This document shows, one piece after another, positions 1 to 6,200 of a stretch of 9,108 bases of DNA. The notes beneath the pieces were generated by a model. That model was not told the origin of the DNA and searched no databases. It worked only from the letters and a program-made list of their open reading frames with translations. Source of the stretch: Thermoanaerobaculia bacterium (GTDB lineage Bacteria > Acidobacteriota > Thermoanaerobaculia > Gp7-AA8). The DNA is taken from the NCBI GenBank assembly GCA_017883215.1, contig JADGOA010000136.1, positions 1-9,108 on the forward strand. Reading direction: 5' to 3'. Within the stretch, counting starts at the first letter, position 1; every line of letters begins with the position of its first letter. The position numbers were made by a program, and so were the translations under genes.

Positions 1-15
1 CCGGCTACTCGCCCT

Positions 16-30
16 CGCGCCTCCGGCGCG
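16..30. other. Small perfect GC hairpin near window edge
   Basis: CGCGCC (16-21) and GGCGCG (25-30) are perfect inverse complements with a 3-base loop. With the hairpin at 64-86 it makes two stems in the 141-base stretch after def. No T-run flanks it. Nothing else supportable was seen in 1-141: no start codon with a ribosome site and no RNA gene. In such GC-rich DNA a 6-bp stem can arise by chance. Confidence 0.3.
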
Positions 31-63
31 ATCACCCGGCCGCTCCTCGGTCGTGGTTGGGTT

Positions 64-86
64 GCGGGCGTGCGAAGCGCGCCCGC
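64..86 (-). terminator. GC-rich hairpin after def, possible terminator without U-tract
   Basis: The arms GCGGGCGTGC (64-73) and GCGCGCCCGC (77-86) pair over 10 positions around a 3-base loop. The one imperfect pair is G-U in a plus transcript and C-A in a minus transcript. The hairpin lies 56 bases downstream of the def stop. No T-run follows on either strand, so termination is a weak inference; a transcript-end stabiliser or repeat remnant is equally possible. Confidence 0.3.
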
Positions 87-87
87 G

Positions 88-108
88 CTGTGCCTCTGTG
101 GTGAATTC
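88..108. repeat. CTCTGTGGTGAA-type dispersed intergenic phrase
   Basis: Positions 88-108 read CTGTGCC, then CTCTGTGGTGAATTC. On the minus strand this is GAATTCACCACAGAGGCACAG. I recognise the CACCACAGAGGCACAG wording as a short phrase that recurs between genes in many unrelated bacterial genomes; only one copy is in this window, so the repetitive nature rests on memory. It lies about 35-55 bases after the def stop and directly abuts the hairpin at 64-86. Confidence 0.4.
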
Positions 109-141
109 GATTTCTGCACAGCCTCTGAGCCGGCGGAGTCA

Positions 142-687
142 TCACCCGATCACGTAGTCCACTTCCCGCCGATAAGCGTCGCGGTCCGCCTCGTAGACCG
201 ATTTCATCAGCAGAGAGTTGCCTGGAAGAGCCCGGTCGACCGCGAGGACGCCATCGAGGTGATCGATCTCATGCTGGAGCAGCTCGCTCGCGGCAAGGTC
301 GATTCGATCCCAAACGCGCTCGCTGCCGTTCTCGTCGCGATATCGAACCGAGATCGTCCGGCGGCGCTGAACCCGCACCAGGAGGTCGGGAAAGCTCATA
401 CAGTCGTCCCACATCGTGAACGTCTCCTCGCTCGCGAACGTGATCACCGGATTGACGACGAAGAACGGCTCGCCGAGGTTCACAGCGACGAAGCGCTGAG
501 CAACGCCGATCTGCGGTGCGGAGATGGCGCGGCCGAAGCCGTGACGCTTTCTGAAATCGACGAGAGTTGCGGCGAGACTGGCGCGCGCCGCGGCGAACGC
601 CGGGTCGCCGAAATCGACGACCTCCTCAGAGCGAATGCGCAGGCGCGGATCGCCGAGAAGGAGCACGGGAGCGGCGGAAGCGAGCAT
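142..687 (-). CDS. def: Peptide deformylase, divergent motifs 1 and 2
   Basis: Peptide deformylase removes the N-terminal formyl group from nascent proteins in the cytoplasm, using a bound divalent metal. The 181-residue product begins MLASAAPVLLLGDPRLR, matching the usual start of the family (a hydrophobic stretch, then GDPxLR). Motif 3 is canonical, QHEIDHLDG, with metal ligands His139 and His143 and catalytic Glu140. Motif 2 is DDCMS (residues 94-98) in place of EGCLS, keeping ligand Cys96. Motif 1 reads GRAISAPQIG (52-61), with Gln59 kept but Ala54 and Ser56 where Gly and Ala are usual. The metal site is therefore complete and activity is likely, but the family branch is not the common housekeeping one. 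The frame extends to a GTG at 723, but the added residues look unlike the family. No Shine-Dalgarno is visible before ATG 687, so leaderless translation is possible. It lies 141 bp downstream of pbpC on the same strand, across a large inverted repeat, and the usual partner fmt is not in view. Stop is TGA. Confidence 0.9.
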   Translation of the reverse strand: MLASAAPVLLLGDPRLRIRSEEVVDFGDPAFAAARASLAATLVDFRKRHGFGRAISAPQIGVAQRFVAVNLGEPFFVVNPVITFASEETFTMWDDCMSFPDLLVRVQRRRTISVRYRDENGSERVWDRIDLAASELLQHEIDHLDGVLAVDRALPGNSLLMKSVYEADRDAYRREVDYVIG

Positions 688-693
688 TTGACT

Positions 694-722
694 ATTGTGC
701 GGTGGATGGATGGTTTTCACCA
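694..722 (-). promoter_or_regulatory. Weak sigma70-like promoter candidate for leaderless def
   Basis: On the minus strand TGGTGA (722-717) and CACAAT (699-694) are separated by 17 bases and sit just upstream of ATG 687. Only CACAAT resembles a consensus element (4 of 6 bases). With a normal -10 to start distance, transcription would begin at or within a few bases of the ATG, giving a leaderless message; this fits the absence of a Shine-Dalgarno. The match is weak and this is a guess from spacing. Confidence 0.2.
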
Positions 723-724
723 CA

Positions 725-796
725 GGGGTCAGGGGTCGGGGGTCACGGGTCAGCGGTCGGAGGCGATTTGCTCGCGTCCGACCCCCGACCCCCGAC
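725..796. repeat. 7-8 bp GGGGTCR direct repeats forming a long inverted repeat
   Basis: In the pbpC-def gap the plus strand carries GGGGTCA (725-731), GGGGTCG (732-738), GGGGTCAC (739-746), GGGTCAGC (747-754) and GGTCGG (755-760). The same unit follows in opposite orientation as CGACCCC (779-785 and 786-792) and CGAC (793-796). The arms contain a perfect 13-bp inverted repeat, 732-744 with 780-792, around a 35-base loop; extending to 19 bp gives 16 matches. The def-side transcript could fold into a very stable stem here. There is no T-run after either arm, so a classical intrinsic terminator is not supported. The folded RNA could still attenuate or separate pbpC and def expression, or the array could be a dispersed repeat with no regulatory role. 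Confidence 0.85.
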
Positions 797-828
797 TCTT
801 TCGCTTGTGGCGACTGCCCGCCGCGCGG

Positions 829-3108
829 TCACTTCACGTAGATCCGCACTGATGCCCGGCGTCCTTCCTCATCGACCGCGGTGATCGTGTGCTCGCCGGC
901 CGTGAGCGGCCATTCGGCACTTCCGTCGCGCGCGACGCTCGCGAACCGCCGGTCGTCGACGCGCCACGTCACTCCCGTTTCGCTGACAGCGCGCAGGCGC
1001 AGGCTCTGATAGCGCGTGCGCAGCGTCGGATCGATGAGGTACGTCGCGCCATCGGGAGGATTGAGAACGCGCAGGCTTGCTTCGGCAGTGCGACGATCAG
1101 AGGGCGCTCCGCCATTCGTGGCGAACTGTTCGTTCATCATGCCGTTCTCCTTCGCCCAGGCGCGGTACTCGCCGGGCCAGGAGACACCGCCGGCGTGATG
1201 CCAGGAGCAGAAGCGCACGGGAGCGTCGGCGGGGAGCCATTCGCTCTCGATGGCGGGACAACTCGTCGATGGGCGCAGTCCCGACAGCGCGCAGACCGGC
1301 GCGCGCTGGACGTTCGCCGGAGGATCGACAATCGGAGCGTCATCCGTGGCGCCCGCCCTGCGCTGCATCGCCGCCATCATGACGTCGTGGAAAATCGGGC
1401 CCGCTCCCGTGACGCCCGACGAGTTGCGCAGCACTTCACGGTCGAAATTGCCGACCCACACGCCGACCGTCACGTGGCGCGTGTACCCGACCGTCCAGTT
1501 GTCGTGATAGGCCTGCGATGTGCCGGTCTTGACCGCCACCGGGAAAGGAAAATCGAGGCTCCCCCCGCTGCCGAAGATGAACTCGCGCGCGGCCGGATCC
1601 GAGAGGACGTCGGTGATCCAGAAGGCGGTGCGCTGAGTGACGATGCGACGAGGAGCGCCGTTGCGCTCCCCGCGAATCATTCTCGGCTCGACGCGGATCC
1701 CGCCGCGCGCGAAGGTCGCGTACGCGGCGATGAGTTGATCGAGACGCACCTCCGCGTCGCCGAGGGTCAGACCGAGGCCGTAGTAGTCGGCGGTGTGTGT
1801 GAAGTCGGAAAATCCGGCGTTGCGCAGAAGCCGCAGCAGCGCCGGAGCGCCGAGGCGAGAGAGGAGCGCCACGGCTGGAACGTTCTCCGATCCGGCCAGC
1901 GCGGAACGCGCGCGGAGCGGACCCCGATACCGCCCGTCGTAGTTGCGCGGCGTGTAGACGATTCCCCGTTCGGCAGTCGGAAAGCTCGAGGGCACGTCTG
2001 CGATGACCGTGGCGGGCGAGTCACCACGCTCGAAGGCGAGAGCGTAGGTGAACGGCTTGAGCGTCGATCCCGGCTGGCGGAGGGCCACCACACCGTCGAT
2101 GGCGCCGCCGAACGTGGTGCCGAAGTAGTCGCCCGAGCCTTCCCATGCCAGCCATTCGCCGGTGGCGTTGTCGAGCACCGCCACGGCCGCGCTGTGCGCG
2201 CCGTGGCGGAGAAGCTCTTCGCGCCGCGCGGCGATGATGCCGGCCACGTCGCGCTGGAGAGCGGCATCGAGCGTCGTGGGGATCGTGCGCGCGCGCGACG
2301 CCCCGGGATCGACTCGGGCAGCCTCTTCCATGACGCGTTCGATGAAGTGCTGCGCGAGGACAGGCTGCCGTGCGGAATCGAAACGGAGCCGCTCCCGCCG
2401 GGCGACGTCGTGCTCGCTGCGGCTGATGAAACCCAGCGCCCTCATTTTGCGGAGGACCGCCCGCTGGCGTGCCGCGGCAGCCGTCGGATCGCGCAGCGGG
2501 TTGAACGCCGTCGGCCGCTGCGGCAGGGAGGCCAGGAATGCGGCCTGCGCAACGGTCAGATCATCCGGCGCGCAACCGAAATAGCGCCGGCTGGCCCCCG
2601 CCACGCCGCGGATCTGATTGCCGTATGGCGCGAGGTTCACGTACGCGGCGAGAATTGCCCGCTTCGTGTAGCGGCGCTCGAGACGGAGAGCGATGACAGC
2701 CTCTCGAAGTTTCGCCGCCATGCTGCGCGATCGCCTTCCGTCGTCTCCTGCCAGCATCAACTTCGCGACCTGCTGCGTGATGGTGGAACCGCCCTCGACG
2801 AGGGCATGCCGCCGCAGATCGTGCATCGCCGCGCGCGCGACCGCGAGCGGATCGACGCCAATGTGCCGGTAGAACCTTCGGTCTTCCGCGGCAACGGTTG
2901 CAGCGGCGACCTGTTCCGGAATCCGGTCGGACGCCAGCCATTCCCCTCGATGGCCGGAAGAAGAAAGCGGTTCGTACAGCGGAACGCCGTTGCGGTCGAG
3001 GATGGTGGTCGAGGTGAATCGAGAGGAGTCGAGAGGTGGGATCGGGCCGTAGAACAGCCATAGCGCGAGTGCGATCACAGCCACGGCGGCAACGCCGATT
3101 CGTTTCAT
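829..3108 (-). CDS. pbpC: Penicillin-binding protein 1C (bifunctional transglycosylase/transpeptidase)
   Basis: Class A PBP that polymerises lipid II glycan strands and crosslinks peptides on the periplasmic face of the inner membrane. From ATG 3108 it has 759 residues, close to E. coli PbpC (about 770). Residues 4-20 form a membrane anchor. The GT51 domain shows EDRRFYRHIG (Glu75), GGSTITQQ (106-113), KRAILAAYVN (149-158) and LASLPQRPTAFNP; Ala154 stands where a Glu is usual in the third motif. The transpeptidase domain has SxxK (Ser348, Lys351), SEN (407-409) and KTGTS (527-531). A Cys-bearing linker (C606, C617, CSWH at 634-637) and a C-terminal beta domain (about 676-757) are typical of PBP1C and separate it from PBP1A. 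The reading frame stays open upstream to 3264. I prefer ATG 3108 because it lies just before the anchor and the upstream gap is repeat-filled, although its ribosome site (GGGA, 6-nt spacer) is weak. ATG 3174 (781 residues) is the alternative. The A2M gene ends 157 bp upstream, the classic partner arrangement. Confidence 0.95.
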   Translation of the reverse strand: MKRIGVAAVAVIALALWLFYGPIPPLDSSRFTSTTILDRNGVPLYEPLSSSGHRGEWLASDRIPEQVAAATVAAEDRRFYRHIGVDPLAVARAAMHDLRRHALVEGGSTITQQVAKLMLAGDDGRRSRSMAAKLREAVIALRLERRYTKRAILAAYVNLAPYGNQIRGVAGASRRYFGCAPDDLTVAQAAFLASLPQRPTAFNPLRDPTAAAARQRAVLRKMRALGFISRSEHDVARRERLRFDSARQPVLAQHFIERVMEEAARVDPGASRARTIPTTLDAALQRDVAGIIAARREELLRHGAHSAAVAVLDNATGEWLAWEGSGDYFGTTFGGAIDGVVALRQPGSTLKPFTYALAFERGDSPATVIADVPSSFPTAERGIVYTPRNYDGRYRGPLRARSALAGSENVPAVALLSRLGAPALLRLLRNAGFSDFTHTADYYGLGLTLGDAEVRLDQLIAAYATFARGGIRVEPRMIRGERNGAPRRIVTQRTAFWITDVLSDPAAREFIFGSGGSLDFPFPVAVKTGTSQAYHDNWTVGYTRHVTVGVWVGNFDREVLRNSSGVTGAGPIFHDVMMAAMQRRAGATDDAPIVDPPANVQRAPVCALSGLRPSTSCPAIESEWLPADAPVRFCSWHHAGGVSWPGEYRAWAKENGMMNEQFATNGGAPSDRRTAEASLRVLNPPDGATYLIDPTLRTRYQSLRLRAVSETGVTWRVDDRRFASVARDGSAEWPLTAGEHTITAVDEEGRRASVRIYVK

Positions 3109-3135
3109 CAAGCGTCCCGCGCCGCCCGTTCCCCC

Positions 3136-3161
3136 ACATCCCTCGCTCACGCTCGGGATAA
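3136..3161. repeat. Imperfect palindromic intergenic repeat, ATCCC...GGGAT
   Basis: The core runs from ATCCCTCGCT (3138-3147) to GCTCGGGAT (3151-3159). The outer five bases on each side are perfect inverse complements and the centre has a direct CGCT duplication. From memory, the wording closely resembles the ATCCYTCGCTNNGCTCGGGAT phrase scattered between genes in Acidobacteriota and some other high-GC phyla; no search was run. It lies inside the upstream extension of the pbpC frame, which argues that this extension is not coding. No transposase or terminal duplication is visible. Confidence 0.6.
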
Positions 3162-3182
3162 GACCTGTGTCCATTCCGTCAG

Positions 3183-3188
3183 CACCTC
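3183..3188 (-). promoter_or_regulatory. Shine-Dalgarno-like GAGGTG before alternative pbpC start
   Basis: GAGGTG on the minus strand lies 8 bases before the in-frame ATG at 3174-3172. It is a better ribosome-site match than the GGGA before the preferred ATG at 3108. If used, it would add 22 residues (MDTGLIPSVSEGCGGTGGAG, then RL) before the membrane anchor. Those residues are encoded across the palindromic repeat and do not look like PBP1C sequence, so I give this site low weight. Confidence 0.3.
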
Positions 3189-3194
3189 GCAAAC

Positions 3195-3258
3195 CCTCGT
3201 GACCTCGTGACCTCGTGACCTCGCGACCCGGTGACCCGATGACCGGGCGGCCGGGTGC
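3195..3258. repeat. Octamer tandem array, CCTCGTGA-type, decaying
   Basis: Uninterrupted 8-bp units run from 3195: three perfect CCTCGTGA (3195-3218), then CCTCGCGA, CCCGGTGA, CCCGATGA, CCGGGCGG and CCGGGTGC, progressively diverged. A further degenerate unit, CCTCGCAA, sits at 3185-3192 after a 2-bp slip. The array begins just after the A2M stop codon on the minus strand. It also contains a 6-bp inverted repeat, CCCGGT (3227-3232) with ACCGGG (3242-3247), with a 9-base loop and no T-run. An 8-bp period is not codon-compatible, which supports a non-coding gap between A2M and pbpC. Its TGACC core resembles the units in the pbpC-def gap. Confidence 0.9.
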
Positions 3259-3265
3259 GGGCAAC

Positions 3266-6200
3266 CTACGGCTTCACCTCCACCACGCTCGTCGCCGTCC
3301 TTCCGAACACCTCCGGCTCGTACATCTCCTCGGCGTGCAGCGGCGCAGTGATGAACGTGCCGGCGGTCGTGGCGCGCAGCAGGTACGTGAACTCGTGCGG
3401 TCCTTCGCTGAGCCGCGTGGCGAAGAGATTGACGCGGTCGTCGTGTCGCTCGACGTGATCGAAGCCGCCGTAGCGCCACCACGACAGCCAGTCGTCGCCG
3501 CCTCGATCCGCCTTCGCCTGTTGTTCGGCGATGTCGCTGGCCGTCGTGGCGAACCATGACTCCACAGGCTCGGTGCCGGCGGGAATCGGATCCGTGACCG
3601 CCACGAACCGCCGCTCCTTCGTGTTCCGCACGCGCAGCGTGACCTTGATCAAATCGCCGGCCTTGAACGAGGACTGATCGGCTTTGGCGTTCTGCAACGC
3701 GTAGTGCCGCTCGAGCGCGAAGCCCTGATCGAGCGGGTCGTGCATCACCACACTCCGCGCATAGCGCAGGCGCAGCGCGTAGAAGAGCGTTCCCGTCCCC
3801 TGCCGTTCGAAGGTGACCGGCACCTGCGAATCCGCCGGCGCGATGCGCAGGACGTCCTGCATCGACCAGTCGCGGCTCTTCGCTTCGGCCGAACGGCCGC
3901 GGAACTCTTCGCGTTCGACCGTCTCGCTGCCGATGCTCGCCAGGGCCGTGAAGTCCGGCGCGACCGATTCGTACTTGCGGTAGTAGTCGACCAGCGACTC
4001 CATGGCCCAGGCGTTTTCCTGAGTGTTTCCCCAGCGCCCGCGTTTCCGCGCCTTCATCATCCAGCGCACCATGCGCGTCGCGATCTCCTGGTCGGACCCG
4101 CTGCGCACGAGCGTCCCGAGAACCATCGCCGTCGTGCGGACGTTCGAGTTCCAGAACCACATCAGCTCCGGATCGGCGAGCTCCTCGACGTGTGCGAATC
4201 CCCCCTCCGGGAGAATGGCATTCGAGATCCGCCGCTGCAGATTGGCGAGCCGCGGGCCGCCCTCCCCTTTCGCGATCAGAGCGTCGGCGAGGTGCGACAG
4301 CCCGAATACCGGCATGCGGTCCACGTACGTCATCAGGCGTGTGATGTGGCTGTCTTCGTTTCGGCCGCCCTCGACGAGCGTCTTGACCGCGAACGCCTGC
4401 CAGGCCGTGTAGGCGGGCCACCACGATTCGTTGTCCGGCCGCGGTTTGGCCAGCTCGGCCTCGAGGTAGCCGTACGCACCGTCGAGCACCTTCTGATCGA
4501 CGGGGTAGGCGTCTCGCTTCGCGATCTGCAGCACGTGAAGGACGTAACTCGTCAGGTACGGCGACACGGATGCGCACTCGCCGTTCCAGTATGCGAAGCC
4601 GCCGCTCGCACACTGGAACTTCGGCAACTCGCCCACGGTGGCGGTGGCGAGCTTCTTCGCGGCGGCGGCGTCGACGCCCGGCAGCTTGAACACGTCGCCT
4701 AACTCGGAGACATAGACCAGTGCCAGCGCGGCCGAGGCCCGCTGTTCCGCGCATCCGTAGGGGTAGGCAACGAGATATTGCGCCCCTTCGCCGAGACCGA
4801 CCATGGCCGTCGAGGCGAGGTCGATGTGTAGACCGCCGAACGCCGGAACGATGCCGGACGGGATCTTGAGCGTCTCTTTCGCTCTTGCCGTCTCCGCCGT
4901 CGCCGTGCCGGCTGCCACGCTCCCCGCCCCCACGCTGCCGTAGGCGGCGAACGTTTCCGGCGAGACGAGCACTCGTACCGGAATGCTGTCCTCGAACGCG
5001 TCGCTCTCCCCCAGCATCGAGACGCTGATCTGGACCCGCGCGCTGCCGACACCCCTGGCGAGGGCGTTGAACCGGACCTCTGCCGAGCCTTTCGCGTCGA
5101 CTTCGGCCGTGGCGGCCGGCTGCCCGGTGATCTCGAGAACGTCAGGATCGAGGCTGCGAATGGTGATGCTTGCAGTTCCCTTCTTCGCGAGCTGACTGTG
5201 AATGACGGCGCCGAACAGCGCCTTGTCGCCCACCGCCAAAAAGCGCGGGAACGTCGGCGTGAGCAGGAGCGGCTTGTTGATGCGGATCTCGTTCTGACCC
5301 CAGCCGAAGCGCGACTGTTTGTCCGCGGCCACGGCCATGATCCGGTACGTCGTCAGCGATTCCGGCAGCGTCACTTCGGTGCGCGCGCGGCCCCGGCTGT
5401 CGGTCGTGATGGAGCCGAGCCAGAACGCGAGGACGCGGAAATCCTTCCGCAGCATGCCGGGGCCTGCATCGCGGCCACCGCCGCCGCCGTCGGTCGCTCC
5501 CTTCGGCGTCAACACGCGGCGGCTGATGATCTTCTGCCGCGAGTCTTCGTTCACGACCTGCAGTGATTTCTCGAGGTAAATCGACTGCAGCACGTCGGGG
5601 GTCTTGTAGCCGGTCAGCGACAGAACGCCGTAATCGACGGCCCAGAGGGTGACCTCGGAACGCGAGCCGCTCCCCTTCTGGTCGCGGACTTGGACTTCGA
5701 TCTTCGCTTTGGAAGCCGGACGGTATTCGTCGCGATTGGCCTTGACGTCGACTTTCAGACGCTTGGCTGCGTCTTCGACCTTCAGCTCGACGTAGCCGAG
5801 GCGGAAGGACGGCTTGCCGGGATCGCTGGCATCCTCCGTCACCGCCTCTTTCGATCTTCCTTTGACGAGAAGGACCGACACGTAGACATTGGGGATGTCG
5901 GCTTCGGTGATCGGAACGGTGACGGTCTGCTGGGTTGAGGTCAGCTCGAACTGCTTCCACGTGCGAACGCCTTCGCGTTCGGTCGTGAGAAGCGCCGTGG
6001 CGTGCTCCCAGGGCGACTTGATCATGATCCGCGCGGTCTCTCCCGGGCGAAGGTTCTTCTTCTCCGGGACGAGGTCGATGCGGTTGTGGTCGTAGCGTTC
6101 CCACGCCGTGTAGCCCGCGCCGACGGCGTAGAACCACACCCGCGTGGTCGTCGAATGGCCGGCTTCGTCTTTGGCGGTGGCTATGAGGTTGTACTGGCCG

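Noticed and set aside
725..796. Classical intrinsic terminator between pbpC and def
   Set aside because: The stem is strong, but no T-run follows on either strand and the loop is 35 bases.
70..852. A 260-codon plus-strand frame spanning def and the repeat gap
   Set aside because: It crosses the inverted repeat and is antisense to the deformylase with its intact HEIDH motif; no domain or ribosome site.
889..3063. A 724-codon open frame on the plus strand antisense to pbpC
   Set aside because: It mirrors a gene with complete catalytic motifs, shows no recognisable domain, is rich in Arg, and is the expected third-position artefact of GC-rich DNA.
3195..3258. Possible CRISPR array
   Set aside because: Units are contiguous 8-mers without spacers, and no cas gene is present.
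3147..4754. A 535-codon minus-strand frame overlapping the A2M 3' part
   Set aside because: Low-complexity Arg/Gly/Ala protein out of frame with the thioester-bearing A2M frame; it is a shadow.
5453..5500. Frameshift or low-complexity artefact at the GGC-rich stretch of the A2M
   Set aside because: The frame continues correctly into the conserved A2M core on one side and the MG6-like segment on the other, so the stretch is better read as the bait segment.
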